From Margaritifera margaritifera (Eukaryota; Mollusca; Bivalvia; Unionida; Margaritiferidae), in assembly GCA_029931535.1 (NCBI GenBank), contig JAQPZY010001495.1:842001-906000 (forward strand): a stretch of DNA of 64,000 nt. Direction: 5' to 3'. The position numbers and the translations under genes are program-made. The notes under the pieces are model-generated. The model was not told where the DNA came from. It saw only the letters and a program-made list of their open reading frames with translations, and ran no database searches. How positions within the stretch are numbered: the stretch's first letter is position 1; each line of letters begins with the position of its first letter. Shown here piece by piece: positions 1 to 13,655 of the stretch.

Positions 1-858
1 CGCTACCACGCAGTATATTATCATGTGCCCTTCCCAGATCAAGCCAGATAAAATGAATGTCAGTGTAAACATTGCTAAACTGACGTCACATTTATATGTG
101 TGTTTTTATTGTTCCTCGAAGAAACACTTGATGGCTTATGTAAACTGTTGTCTCAATTGAAAACCCTGAGAATAAACCATGTTTTTCAGACATGCTATAG
201 TCACTGAGTATTTGTCTGTTGCTGATTTGTAAAACTGTTCAGGATCACTTTTTTGCACTCATTTTGCACAGCACCAAAACATGTCGATAAACATGTAGAT
301 AATTATTTACATACTGATGTAATCATAAAAGAAAGCAATCCGTTTCTCCATTTATCATTAACCAAGCGTGCTGTTGATTATGAAGTAATCCTATCGTACT
401 GGAGAAAATGTTTCCAGTTCGTAATCCTGGTATCCTCCCTCTATTACTTCAGAGGCTTTAGCAAGTATTACGTTAAATATGAAATCCTGAGGAAGAGGCC
501 AATTCAGAGGGCAATGGTTTGTGAAAATTTCAAAGTCAATGATAAACTAATTGTTTTTCCGTACACCACAATCTACAGCTTCTGTGCCAGTATTTGTACG
601 GTATATGCCCCTGATCGTAACTCTCTTAATATTTGACTCATAATACCCTGCCAAATCCTATTTTTCCTAACCGATGCAGGTAATCACAAATCTGTATATG
701 CCATGAAAATGTTGTAGTCATTCAACTTTAAACGATCGTCACTTCTATACGATACTATAATGTCTTTCACAAGCATTCTACCCAAAGTGTTTACCACTGC
801 ATTGTTAACATCTCTGGGTTCAATGCGGCTCTGTATGTATGTGATTCATTGATGTATT

Positions 859-871
859 TAAATCCGTGAAG
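859..871. repeat. Target-site duplication, left copy (SINE)
   Basis: TAAATCCGTGAAG, identical to 1108-1120 on the other side of the SINE. Confidence 0.88.
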
Positions 872-1107
872 GGGGCCCCGGGTGGCCGAGTGGTCTAAGG
901 CGCTCGCCTTTACTGATCACTGACATCTCACCTCTGTCCGCGTGGGTTCAAGTCTCGGGCTCGGCCAACGTGGGTATGTGAGATAGCTTCCCGTGGGTCG
1001 GTGGTTCTTCCCGGGGGTTTCTCGGGTTCTTCCTCCACCAAATATACTGGCCACCATGTATAGCCTATCATGCGCTGAAAAATGGCGTTAAACTCATAAC
1101 AACCAAC
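872..1107 (+). mobile_element. tRNA-derived SINE with 13-bp target-site duplication
   Basis: The head resembles a class II (Leu/Ser-type) tRNA, with an A box GGTGGCCGAGTGG at 881-893 and a B box GGTTCAAGTCT at about 945-955. The body continues past the tRNA-like part into a tail (TCCTCCACCAAATATACTGG, then GGCGTTAAAC) of the kind I recall from bivalve SINEs. Exact 13-bp direct repeats TAAATCCGTGAAG flank it at 859-871 and 1108-1120, which shows insertion by target-primed reverse transcription. The perfect duplication suggests a fairly recent insertion. Confidence 0.88.
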
Positions 1108-1120
1108 TAAATCCGTGAAG
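1108..1120. repeat. Target-site duplication, right copy (SINE)
   Basis: TAAATCCGTGAAG, identical to 859-871. Confidence 0.88.
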
Positions 1121-2247
1121 TAGCTTTTCCTTCTAATGAGGAGTTACGTATTTACCGAACGTCGGCATTTTCGCTAATTATGTTACAAAAACTTGTAAGC
1201 AACATACACACTAATACCCGTTACAAGTGCAATGCATATATATTTTACTTGATCATAAGAAGGTTGGTAAAAATCATTCAGTTTAGATTGGTTTTTGAAG
1301 TTTAACATTATTTTCCGGGTGAGTAGAAGCGTATATAGCAAAAGCATAATCAGAGCTTTTGAAGTGACGAGTCACTAATCCATGTTCTCAGGGGCGGTTT
1401 GGGGTGGGTGGGTGGTGGAGGAGTAGCTTGCGAATCCCCCCCCCCAGATTAAAAGAAATTAATGAGACACATCGGAACGTTTTCTAGAGTGAGTTTCCTT
1501 TACAGTCAGATGGCTAAAATTATGCTCTGAAAACGCTTAAAAATGCAAGACCTTCCGCAGGTTTTGCCCCCACCCCCACCCCCAAGCCCCGAGTACTCCA
1601 CCACGGATTCCCTCCCACAGATCCCTTGCCTACTTGTTTATGCCCCCCCCCCCCCCCACATAACGATATTTCTGGACCCACCTCTGGTTCTCACAATCCT
1701 TTATTCAAGTAATCCAGTGTCTTGATCTAATTTCACTGAACTCTTGAAATGTTTGATGTCTAATTTGCTCATAGTCAGATCCATCTGGATCAAATAACTT
1801 CAACAGATGGTTGTTTTTTGTAAATGTTATACCGTTAGATATTGTTCCTTCAATCATAACTGCTGCTGTGGTCATTTATTGTGCTGGAATCATCATCGCC
1901 TGTGGCGATATGTTTTGAAGGAACATAAAGTCTATGCTTTTGCATACACCATAGTTATTTGTTGTATTTATAAGTAATAAATTTGATACTGATGCTAGTT
2001 TTTATTTTAGCAGGTGGAGAGGCTCCAGATTTTAATTAAAATAATACTGATAAAATATCATTATCCTAGAGATCGTGCGTACGTGTTTCTTTGACATAAT
2101 AACCAGGCTCAGATTTTCTTTTAAGCTCTTCTAAGTAAGAAACACTTTGATTGTCTACCTCTAACCCAATATAAGATTCAACATATTCTCTAGAAATTAA
2201 ATTTTATATGGTCAATGTTCAGATTGACAAAATTGTATATAATCCTG

Positions 2248-2251
<4 letters not shown>

Positions 2252-2319
<68 letters not shown>
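2252..2319. repeat. (TA)n microsatellite
   Basis: About 34 uninterrupted TA units. Confidence 0.97.
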
Positions 2320-2322
<3 letters not shown>

Positions 2323-2661
2323 TGATCAATTGTTTGTAACTTGTATTCAGCGTTGTTAAATCCATAAGTGAGGTGTAGTTTGAGATTTAAACACGTTTAG
2401 AAACCCTTTCACACTGTGTGTGTATTCAGCTAGTTACATAAGAATTACATCTAATGCATTAAAACCCGTTTTACTTGCCATCTGGAAGGATAGAGTCCTG
2501 TATCGATACAATCTGAAAATCGAAAAGCAATGCACATACTGACATAAGTTTAGTTTATTCATCAAACTTGTTTGCATAGTTCAATTTCCTATTTCAGTGT
2601 TGTAATTCTCTCAAATAATGCAACATTATTTCCACCAATTTTCGTGTACAAATAAGTTTTG

Positions 2662-2663
<2 letters not shown>

Positions 2664-2751
<88 letters not shown>
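2664..2751. repeat. (TA)n microsatellite
   Basis: About 44 TA units with one phase slip near 2711. Confidence 0.97.
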
Positions 2752-2756
<5 letters not shown>

Positions 2757-2879
2757 CATGCACACATACATAAAAATTCATTATTTAGGTTTCAAGTGTA
2801 TCATCTGTCTCTGTTATAAATTTTTGTTCCAAATAATTGAAACCTCTTCTCACTCGTTTGATTTTTTGTCTATTTTTTT

Positions 2880-3014
2880 CAGTACTACCTTATACAAGAC
2901 CGATATTATTAATTAGTTCTCTATCAGTACTACCTTATACCAAACCGATATTATTAATTAGTTCTCTATCAGTACTACCTTATACCAGACCGATATTATT
3001 AATTAGTTCTCTAT
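2880..3014. repeat. 45-bp tandem repeat, three copies
   Basis: Starts at 2880, 2925 and 2970, almost identical. The unit is divisible by three, so the plus-strand frame 2837-3073 reads a 15-residue repeat (VLPYTRPILLISSLS with small changes). It carries an internal TATTATTAATTAGT segment. No known protein repeat is recognised, so I treat it as a minisatellite. Confidence 0.93.
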
Positions 3015-4559
3015 CATCATATTCTTTCGTTTCTGTTTTAGATTGTTCAAACTCTGCGTGCAATATGTTGTAAAATTAAGTGAATATAACATATTTTATC
3101 GTTTTGATCTTATCACTCAAATCTGCAATAGATAAATGGTAAGTTGTTTTCATTTATCTGATCATAATATCACTGACATTCGTTGTCGTTTGGCGTCCTC
3201 TGTCTTTTAGTTATCTCTGTTAAATTAGTTTTCTTCTGTAACCATGACAGTTTATTGGAATGGTCTTCCTCAGAAGAACATTTATTATTTCCCTTGCAGA
3301 TTGTAGATCATGTATAGCCGTTGATAATAAATCGAATCTCTGTAGAATAAGTCCTGTGCTTTAAAATCTTTTCTTTTCTATTATGATCAATCTCAATTTG
3401 TAGCTCTGAGATTTTGTTAGCTCTTTCATTAGTACTATGTTTAATAGCGAATAATGTATTGTGTTTATTTTCTCTACACAACTCAATATATTTCAAATTG
3501 TTATCCTTCAAAGCCTTAAATATTTAAATACCAACTCTTTTTGTACACAGTTTATATTTGCTGTATTCAATGTTTGTGTCGGATCTGCTAGATTGGTAAT
3601 ACAGTTATTGTTGATGTTCAAGCCACTGTTAATTGTTGGGCTTACTGCAGTATCCTTTGTCTACGTTTTTGCCTCAACACTTAATGGTAAACTAAACGGC
3701 GAAGCCTTTGCTCGTCACAACTCACTAAGACCTCTAAAAGATATCACAATTTCTGTCACTTATTCTAGCGGAAAAAACTGCACCTCCGCTGAACGTCATC
3801 ATTATCTACGATATTTATTTTACATGAAAAATATACGTTACAGCGTACCGTAGAAAGCTATAAGTTTCTCGTCTTCATTTATGATGCTGATATTCAGTCT
3901 GTTATGGTGCCCTCTGTACTTGCTTGTAACGACCAATAATGCTGTATGAAACAAAGTCACTATGAAAAACATTTTTAACAGGCAAATACTCTAGAAAACA
4001 TGAGTAATAACCATTGAAATAGTTTACTATGATCGACGAAAATATATAATTTGTTGCTTCAAAAACTCATGAACTTTATCTTATTTAGTCAATAACTGTA
4101 TAGTTCTCTGGCTATTGAATCCAAGCAATTTTGTAGTGTAGTCTGTTATGTACACTGTGTAAAAATTTCACTCTAAGTGATTGTAACTTTTGAATTGTGT
4201 TTTATATTTAGTATCAATACTTTTTTGTTATCGTTCATAGTCATCGCCTCTTGAATTGTAAAATATATCACATTTTTATCACTAATGTAGCAGAAAATAT
4301 TGTTTTTGAATTCATCAGAAATATTGTTATACTCAACACCAAAATATATTCTTTGTAGTAAAATGGATAGTTTGCCTTTTCTGTTATCAATTAGATTGTT
4401 TAGATAGACTTCGTTTTCAGGGATATTTTTGATTGTAATATAGTTCTCCAGTTATCTAGCGATGAAACAAATTTCTAGACAAGGACACTCAGTGTACGTT
4501 AGCTAAGGACAAACATATGAATATGAAATTTAAAAAAAAAAAAACACTTCAAAACCTAA

Positions 4560-5548
4560 ACATGCTATATTGAAAGTTTGCTCAAGATGGAACGTAAACG
4601 TTTGTGCTAAGCAGAACGTCGGAGACTGTGCTAAACACAGCTTCATTCCAACGGTTCGTCGTCGAAGGATAGGATGTTCCTGTGCTCCTTCAAAGCATCT
4701 CGTATCTATTTCCCTTTAATTTTGTTTAATTTCTCTATATCTTTTTGTTTCTGTACTCATTTTTTCTTGAATGCATTTTCTTTATCTTTTTGTATCTGTT
4801 GTACTTGTTGATAATGACAATAAAAGCCCTCGTTGTTGATTTAATTCTCACTAATAGTTTTGCATATGATGTCATCGTTCAACTTACTGATTACAGATGT
4901 TAGTATTTCATCATGTTTTAATACTTTACTGCAAATAAATTTCTCCTTAATAGCTTTTGCAGCAACAACGACTAGTGTTGTACAAACACCTGTACAAGTT
5001 AAAGGAACAAATACTCCTGTAACTATTCTTGCTAAACACAATCTTCAGAAACACCTATTCCTGATGAAACTAACTGTTTCCATGCCTCCCTAACCAATTA
5101 AAAACTTTGCATGCTATTTTTCTTTTCTTTATTTATTTCACAGGCCTTTATAATCTTTGATCTCGATGACCAAATTATTTTTAATCTCCTTAATGTTTAG
5201 CAGTCTAAAACTATGACCATTATCGGATAATGTCTATAAGCATCGTTGGATATAAAGAGTGAAAACTTGGTACTTTTGTCACCCATTTACCTTACGATAA
5301 AAGCTATGTTATTTATTGCGTAACACTTTTGTACAGTAAATTCCATTTGTTATCGGGTAGTCGACTGTAAATTTACTAAGTGAAACTGGAATGATCAGCC
5401 TTACAACTTCTTCGATGTCCATGCTTGATGGTAGACCAACTGTAAGCCCCAATAGCTTTTTCAAAAGCATATTGTAGGCAAAAGTAAGAGTAGAACTTAA
5501 TGTCGCGTTATAAGTTGTGTTGATACTGGTTTTTGTTTTAGTCGACAT
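4560..5548 (-). pseudogene. Broken mobile-element gene, possibly Polinton-associated
   Basis: Two minus-strand open fragments (5548-5309 and 5041-4841). The second has a small-residue hydrophobic stretch (VCTTLVVVAAKAIKEKF) followed by a KHDEILTSVISKLNDDI segment. This resembles a family of hypothetical proteins I recall in invertebrate mobile elements, with a hydrophobic patch then a KHEKI-type helix. Stops follow immediately. The neighbouring integrase remnant at 10.5-11.4 kb makes a Polinton origin plausible but not shown. Confidence 0.35.
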
Positions 5549-8239
5549 TTGTATGCTTTTTATTAGCTCATAAAGGGAGCCAACAGGTGTCCCGATTTCA
5601 AGTTCTGCTAAAGCATATCTGTTATTGGGTTGTAAGATACTGACATGGTGTTATCTTGTAGCTATGATTTTACTGATCGTTCATTGTTAAATTTCAACTT
5701 CGTTTACAACTGGATTTTGCTTTACACGTGTGCCTTTTATAAAATGTTGAAGAATCTGTGAATAAACAACATTACCTTTTGACCAAATAGAACATACCCA
5801 AAACAGCTACACTACATCCTATCAAATAATAAATTGTGCTGTTTTGTATTTTTTTTTTCTTTTTTTTTCATTTAGTGTTATCTGATTTTGTAGACTTTAA
5901 TTCTTTCTTTAAAAGTTCGACTTTTTTTCTAATCTCATGTGAACGTTAACCAGGTTGTCTTCCATGTTCACCGCTGCGAGGATCTTTTGACTTTAGTGCA
6001 TTACTCTCTCTGGTGATTCTGCCTCCAGCACGTATTGCCTTTGGCATGATTTATCAACCTTAGATTCATATTGCTTTTTGTCTTAACTATCTTTTATTTA
6101 TTTGACATGGAAATTTGTTAGTTAGTTCAGTAAAAATCTAATTCGGAACAAAGGTTAACTACAAGATGGCTTACAATATTATTTAAAGGTAGTGACAAAT
6201 AATTTGAAATATGATTGGGTAAATAAAAAGATGGCTGAAATGATACGTCTCAGATGTGAAATAAAAACAAAAAACAAAACATAAGTGACATTTACAGAAC
6301 TAGCCCTAACTGCAAAAGTTAAAAAGTGGAGAGACAACAACAGAGGAGACTTGAATGATTACAGCAAAGGATACAATAGACAAAACTATCACAATGTCGA
6401 CAATTTCAGGACTTCACTGTTGACAACAAGAAGAATTTTATCTTCGCTAAGATAGAACATTAAATTAGATACGATGTTGAAATTACTCGGTGTTCCATCA
6501 ATTGTCTCTCTAGAAGATGGTTAAATTTTACAACGCCTTAAGGAGCCAGCGATGAAGATTTAAACAAAGATCATGTCATACCATGTTCATCGTTTGATTT
6601 CTCTCATCCTAAAAATCAAAAACCAAAAATGGTTCCACTGGGCAAATATAAGATACATTATAGAAGCGACAACAATGCCAAGTATGATGAGATGCTTTCT
6701 AGGGAAGGTATGAAGAACACACGAAAAAAGCTAACATATTAAATGTGGCTACTTTCATCACTAAGTAGATTGTGCGAAAACACATTGCCTCTAGTTGATC
6801 TTGAACAGTATTGTCTATCTATGGTAAGCAGCTACTCCTGCAACTGCAACTATTGTAGCGATGGTTATCAGAGGTACGAATGAATTTAAATCAATGCAAA
6901 CAGTATACACTTTATTTATAAGCAATTTTTCATCATTTTATATTTGCTCCATATTTTTTGTATTTCGTTCTGAAATATATATGTTTGAATGTAATAAAAC
7001 TAGCACTCATCGCAGGTAGAGACAATCCTTGTTTAAATCACAAAAATGCAATAAAGTATTTGATTCCATTTGAAATCATGTCATCATCTTTCACCTCATT
7101 TTGTAAACTAAGTTGTCGATTGGACGAAATTTGATAGTCAATTATGTCATAGCGTAAATTACGACATTTGGCTATGATTTGGAAATTTTACCAGCTCTAG
7201 CATTTACGAATACTTCATACATTTTCTTTAATTCTTTCTCGTCCATCTTTTCCAACTTTTTTTCAGTCACGTTTTATCGGTTATCTCTTTAAATGTAACA
7301 TTTTCAATATATATGTTCATCCCCTGTTAGTACGTCTCGGTTTCTGAAGATTATAGCTTGTTTGAAATATCTACAAGTCCTAATTCTTTTTCCAGTTGCT
7401 TGTTCGTTGAGCCCACGTTGTCTATGAGACAACTTTCTCCATTTTTCTTCGCAATTTAAACAACCAAAAGAAGGTTGTCAACCGTTTGAAGATTCCGAAA
7501 CATATTATGGATAAAAATATTTCAATTGAGATGACCGTGAATATATTCAATCATTGGAAATATTGAAACACATTTGGATGATCATAATAACTCATCAACA
7601 ATCTAGACTTACAAATGCTCATCAAACAACAAAATATTTTGCCATTTCTAATGATTACAATGTTAGTGGTGCATTTATCAACAAATATGCTCAGACTGAG
7701 TTCAGAGGTAGAGACGGTGACATTTATAGAGTATCCAATGGAAGATTTCGACCGGTAAATATACATATTACTATGGGAAGTGGAAAAGAGCCTTTTTTAA
7801 AAAAAAAAAACCCAGTTCACAATTTTAAAAATTGTAGGTTTTGGTTTTGTGAAAGAATTAAGTAAAGAAGAGTTTTAAAATATAGGCTAAAAAAGTAAAT
7901 AATTTGATAACCCTGCATATGAAGGTGATATGTTTCCTACAATTACATGTGACATAAGAAACACGACCTAAAGTGCGCAGCCTCAACAGAGGTGAGTTGT
8001 CAAGAGACAACATCTCTGAAAGAGAAAATCCATTACAACCAACAGTTCACCATCATACAACAATTGCAAGTCCGTCAGAATATCGAGACTCCAACAGTGG
8101 ACTCAAATGAACCATTAATAACCATGTATCAGAAACAGAAAATATTATGGATAATTATCACGAAAAAGATCAAAGTGGATACCTTTCACCTGCAGTTAAA
8201 CAGTTATTCACTACACAAGAGGAAATATAATTAAGGGAT

Positions 8240-8821
8240 TGTGTAAATGCTGTAAAAGTCGTCAATTCAAAACTAGAATCTATGAAATGTGACGTTGAAA
8301 TGTATGAAAAACATATACAATGGCTAAGAAAAGAACTAGAGCAAAGAAACAGACCTAACCAAAAAATAATCCGTATTGCAAGAACATTTCGAAAGTGTTG
8401 AAATTATAAAAGCACAAATAGTTGGACCTCTGACACAGACGGAGAACTATTTTAGAAAATAAATTATTCAAAAAATCAATTCAAAAATTAGAACAAATTA
8501 CCATTAGGTGAAAGATTCAAAAGATTTTACAAAGAGAGAGGTGTAACAATAGCTGCTGTAGCTAAAGCGATTGCAAATAAGAATACCATCGATTGCTCTG
8601 TCTATAACAAATTTGGTAAAATGTGCTGTTCTTCTATTTCTCCTACTCTGCCTCCTTCTCCTAGCGAATCATTTTTCGACAAAATAAAAAAGGACTTGAA
8701 AAACGAAGCCAATTATCTGTTTGAGTTAGCCAAAGAAAACAAAAGCGGCATCTACACTGCCTGGTATTATTGGTACAAAGTCTGTTATATAAAAGTGTTA
8801 GTCAGATTGTTTCTTTTCTAA
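8240..8821 (+). pseudogene. Broken mobile-element gene with coiled coil and C-terminal domain, Polinton-like region
   Basis: In shifting plus-strand frames there is a coiled-coil-like stretch (NSKLESMKCDVEMYEKHIQW, about 8265-8325). Further on, a frame reads LGERFKRFYKERGVTIAAVA from about 8506, runs into the open frame from 8621 (FDKIKKDLKNEANYLFELAK) and ends at 8819. The LGERFKRFYKERGVTI pattern recalls proteins encoded next to integrases in invertebrate mobile elements. Stops and frame changes show that it is dead. Confidence 0.4.
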
Positions 8822-10454
8822 CTCTAAACATGTGGTGACTCAGCATATGAAGTAGCTGTATTTGAATCAACCACAGTAATGGCAAAATCTGACATAATCA
8901 TTCATTGATCTGAAAGGGGTGAAGAAACGTTAAAAATTGATTTAACAAAAAAAAAAAAAAACAACTTCCCGCTGTAAATGCATATCCTATTGGCTTGTGG
9001 ATAACTCCTAAAGACTTTTTGTAAAACGTAAAGTATATTTGTGAGTGTTTTATGCCGTTTTAAATGGCTGACAAAGAATTTAGTTGATTTCGACAAAATC
9101 TCATGTCACACTTTGATATGTGTATTTCATCACTGTCAGCTTTTAAAGTTCAATTGATCAAAAATGTTTAAAATGAAAATTCGATGTTCAGTAAAGTAAT
9201 TTTTGATCAAGTTAAATGCATTGGTTCTGACAAGTTAGCCAGTTTAATGCATTAAATTGAGTTGCAAGACCAGGGAAAGGTGATGTATTTATTACATTTG
9301 TTGTTGTTGTTGTTTAAATAAAGTCCAATTTTCTACGATAAAGTTTTAACTTTGCTAACCAAATAATTAGCATGTTGAACATACTGAACTGGTGTTTGCA
9401 TAAAAAATTGTTTTTCCTTATGTAAATACATTGAACCTCTATTTGCTGTTTGTTCACATTCATTTTACGTCTCTGTTGATTTATGTCCTTAATCTGTTCA
9501 TTTCTCCATTATTATGCCATTTTAATTTTGTTTCTTTCACACAATCTTTGCATCACTTGTGTTTTGTATTTCTTTTCCATTTCCACTATTTTTTTTTTTT
9601 CTGTTGCATTTGCAACATTTTATAGCTAGAGTTGTGCTTTCGGAACATCTCACGTCCGGCAATATCCAGTTTTTGTTTCTTCAGAACACCTCTCTTCCAT
9701 AGACGATTGTACCATTCATTTCAGTTGTTAATTTCAATTACTGCTAGGTGTCAAAATGCAAGTTCTGTAAAAACTGAATATTCAAAATCTGTATATCTAT
9801 ACACTATAAAATATATACTGGTTTTTATTCATACAGATGGTGTGATAGTTCCTCCCATATCAACTGATTTGGGTTAATTTTGGGGCAATTTGTTTTTGTT
9901 TTTTATGATTGAAGGTGTTAACGATGAGATAAAATTGTACATGGGAAAACATTTGTCCTGGAAAATTGCACAAATTATTTGTGCGAAAATCAATGCTATA
10001 TCTTCATTGAAGGAAATGTGAAAGAAACTTAAATGTCCTCATGATTGGATTAACGTCTACCAGCTTTTACGAAATGTAGTGAGAACGAACTTCATTTTTC
10101 TTACTTTATCCTTATTTATTTCTTCTGTAATATCACTTATAACCCAGCTAGGACATTGCCCTCCCTGTAGTCGCCTTTTCACGTTTTCATGTGTACCATG
10201 TTCTTGTTTAATTGTTATTTATGGGATTAAGTTTCCTCTTGCCATATGGATTTGTGATTAATACAACTTTGCATGCCGTTCATGCTTTAACTCCTTCATT
10301 TTCTAATGTGTTGTTGTTTCCACAACTGTCACACTGTTAAATCTCGTTATCATTCAAAAATTCAAAGTTTTCGTGTTCCTTATTACTGCTATCTATGTAT
10401 TGTGCTTCTGTCGTCTCAGTAGGATAGATGTGTCTTTGGCACCTCATTTAAATT

Positions 10455-11395
10455 AGAGGAATGTTTTCTTCTTGTTCCCAAATGTTAAGCGATTCCTCGT
10501 ATCCTTTCCATTTCACAAGGACATACTTATTGTCGTTCATTCTTATAGTCTTCAAAATATTTTCAACTTTATACGTGTCTATTTGTTTGTTAAATAGAGA
10601 TAACTCTTCTTCGTAAACACACCTCCTATAGCCTCTCTTTGAGTCTTTAAATATGTAAACTACTGAATCACCAAAAATTGCTTGCTTAATTTTGTATATC
10701 TCTCCGGTAAAGGTTAGGTTGTAAGGTAGCCCTTGGCAAATATTGTTTTGTATTTCGAAATTCTAACTGTTTCTAAATTCTAAATTCTAAATTTAGGCGT
10801 TCCAAAAATATATATTTTCAAGTAACTGAATAAATTGATCCATACTTTTGATCTATTTTCTTCTCTCTTTGTTTCAAGTGGAGTCATGCTTATTGATCTG
10901 CGATGTGTATTATTATAACCATAAATTTGTTTTGGTAAGACACTAATCCACTTTCTGATTTCATTATGAGTGAAATATTTCCACGCTTTAGTATTGAGAG
11001 TCCAATAAATCCTTAACTTTATGTTGTAAAACTATTTTTATCTGATCAAACTGTATCTTTTTAGCTATTCGCTCTTTGGAGATTTCTCTGAAAGTATCTT
11101 ATATGTCATCTCCCTTTTTCGTTTTTACTTTCTCAGCCCATGCGTATTTAGAGAAAACACCGTTCTCTATCAATATGCTTTTGTATCCATCGTTGTACTT
11201 TCCATATGCTTGCATGCCAATAATGTCTGCCTGCCACTGGTCATCCACGTGACTAACATAAACCCTTCTGTAGAGAAATCGTTTTCTCGTCTGCTTGTGT
11301 AATGTATAGGTAGATCGCTCAGTATTTGTTTCCACAATCGATTGATATTTGTAAAGGCGACTTTCAGGATCGTAGTAATGATGTCTTAATTACTG
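10455..11395 (-). pseudogene. Polinton/Maverick-type integrase with C-terminal chromodomain, decayed
   Basis: Minus-strand fragments in order. YYDPESRLYKY comes first, then the open frame 11335-11099 with YTLHKQTRKRF and the core strand VDDQWQADIIGMQAYGKYND. A frameshift follows near 11098, then KAWKYFTHNEIRKWISVLPK and YGYNNTHRRSISMTPLET (about 10985-10860), the YEEEL linker, and a chromodomain (about 10590-10455: YKVENILK, VLVKWKGYEESLNIWE). This order, rve core then chromodomain, is that of Polinton integrases. The part between the first catalytic Asp and KAWKYF is shortened, so the second Asp and the Glu are missing or unrecognisable. It cannot be active. Confidence 0.82.
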
Positions 11396-12412
11396 TTCTT
11401 TGTTAGCCATTTAAAATGGTGCAAAAACACCCAGAAAATACTTAACATAAGACAAACTATATGTAGGTATTATCCACAAGCCAACAGGACATCCATTCCC
11501 AACGGAAACGTTTATCGTCATCAATTTTCAAGTTTCTTCACTCCTTGTAAACGCATGAATGATTTTTTATTAAGTCAAATTGTGCAATTCCTATACTTTA
11601 TCAAAAACAGCTACTTCATATACTGAGTCAATATGTTCAGTTATAAATTGAACTTTATTTTCCAGAAATTCCATCTTTGTTTTTGTCGAATTATTGTATA
11701 TTCATCTTGTAAAATTTACGAGATCTTCGAATTTAAATTAATTTAGCCGCATACAAATTTGTATATTTATCCACATCAATCATATAGTTTATTTCTTCAT
11801 CATACCGTACCGTTTTAAAAATCTTGCTATCGGGATTCATGATGCTTATCTCGATGTTATCCCCATGGAATATAATCTGTAAACCTTAATCTTTTCTAAA
11901 AAAAATATTCCAGGTTATCTTTTTTTTTATCACGATTTTTATTATCTTATATGTTATTTTGTAACTAGCTTTGCCCACACTTTTATCCCATCGATACTAG
12001 TAAACAAATGCACGTGATACCCTCGATACCGAGATTGTTGCTTTTATGTTCCGCATTAAATATTTCTATCACCTCGCTGAAAAATGTGGAATCTATCACA
12101 ATACAGATATGTGCCATTAATTGAAATTATGTTGTGTTCGCTGTGCTTGTGAGCCAACTGTCTTAGAGTAGATGTAAAAATTCTCAGTGTCATTTTTATT
12201 GTTCATAAAGATCGACCTATTTTGCATTCCCAAGTTTACTCGTGGTGTTCTCGTTGAATGGCAATAATAAAGGTTTTGATAGCTTGTCAAAAATTAATTA
12301 ATACCAAGATCTAGCGAGAAGTTCAAATTCAGCCCTTTCTTGTTCTCTCCTTGTTTTGGTTGTAATTTAGTTTTATTAGGAGAATTGGCCCCTCCTGGCC
12401 AATTAGAGAACA

Positions 12413-12552
<140 letters not shown>

Positions 12553-12869
12553 CAGATTATAATCATTGTAACTTTCCTTTATACAAAGATCTATTTGAAT
12601 TTCAAAATTCACAGTAAATCACTTCAATTTTACATTCAATTTACGGTCTGCCGGAGTGGCAGACATTTAACAACATTCGCAGAGCCTGTTATAATTTACT
12701 CAATTTTCGTGAACAGACTGCAGCCATCTGTTCTGAATACCTCTGCTAATATTCTTCCTATATATGTAGATCTGAGGAATAAAAAAATGTACACGTGTGC
12801 TCGGGATGTTCTCGTTTCCCTACATTGGTTGTTTGGTGATTTAAAAATGTAGAAGATTTCTCGCCCTTT

Positions 12870-12889
12870 CACACATACACACACACACA

Positions 12890-12957
<68 letters not shown>
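12870..12957. repeat. (AC)n followed by (TA)n
   Basis: AC-rich 12870-12928, TA 12929-12957. It is roughly an inverted arrangement of the array at 12415-12552. Confidence 0.96.
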
Positions 12958-12964
<7 letters not shown>

Positions 12965-13655
12965 CTACTACTAGGGCGTGTAAGAATAGACGCAATATAA
13001 TTAACGCGAAAATTACGAAGATGTCAGATATCCTAAAACGACAATTTTCTATCTGAAATCCAGTCTATCTTTAACTAGAATCAACTCAAGATATATGCCT
13101 GGTGTAGTCCAAGACAAATATCAGGCTTTGTGTACGGATATTCAAACCAAAATACTGGGTATGTTTAAGTTAGCGTACAGAAGTAAAAGAAATATATTCT
13201 GGATAGAATATTCGTGACCTTGTCACTTGACCGATGAATACCATATTCTATTTTATAGGAAAAATTTGAGAGAAAATATTACTTTATTTTACATGGTTTT
13301 AATGTTAATATTGCGAGAAAAAGAATCTGTTAATGAATTACAACGGTTACGAAGACTTCTCCAACCTATCCTTCTCAAATAACTTCAAAGTGAGATATAG
13401 TAAATAAAATGTAAATTTTCATTTTTGCAAGCAATTGATATTGATTTCGTCTATTTCATTTATATATACATACTTTTTCATCTGCATTAGAAAAGGAAGG
13501 AAAGAACAGTTACACTGTAAGGTCTGTCTCATCTCAAAGTATGTGCTTGGAAATAGACGAAAAATATTTCTCGCACTTTGCAGACAGGTACAATTTTCAG
13601 CTTTAATAAGTCTGTTTTTATGTAAGGTTTTTCAATGCCAGTTTTACGTACTAAT

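Noticed and set aside
81..88. TGACGTCA, a perfect CRE-type palindrome
   Set aside because: An 8-bp site is expected about once in a window of this size by chance, and it lies far downstream of the gene start, in intron 10 or beyond.
253..636. 127-codon plus-strand ORF as a gene
   Set aside because: No recognisable domain or splice-consistent neighbours; codon usage and composition look like surrounding AT-rich DNA. I cannot exclude a lineage-specific gene.
881..969. Functional tRNA gene (Leu/Ser-like)
   Set aside because: A and B boxes are present, but the sequence runs on into a SINE tail and is bounded by a 13-bp target duplication. The central part does not give a clean anticodon arm by eye.
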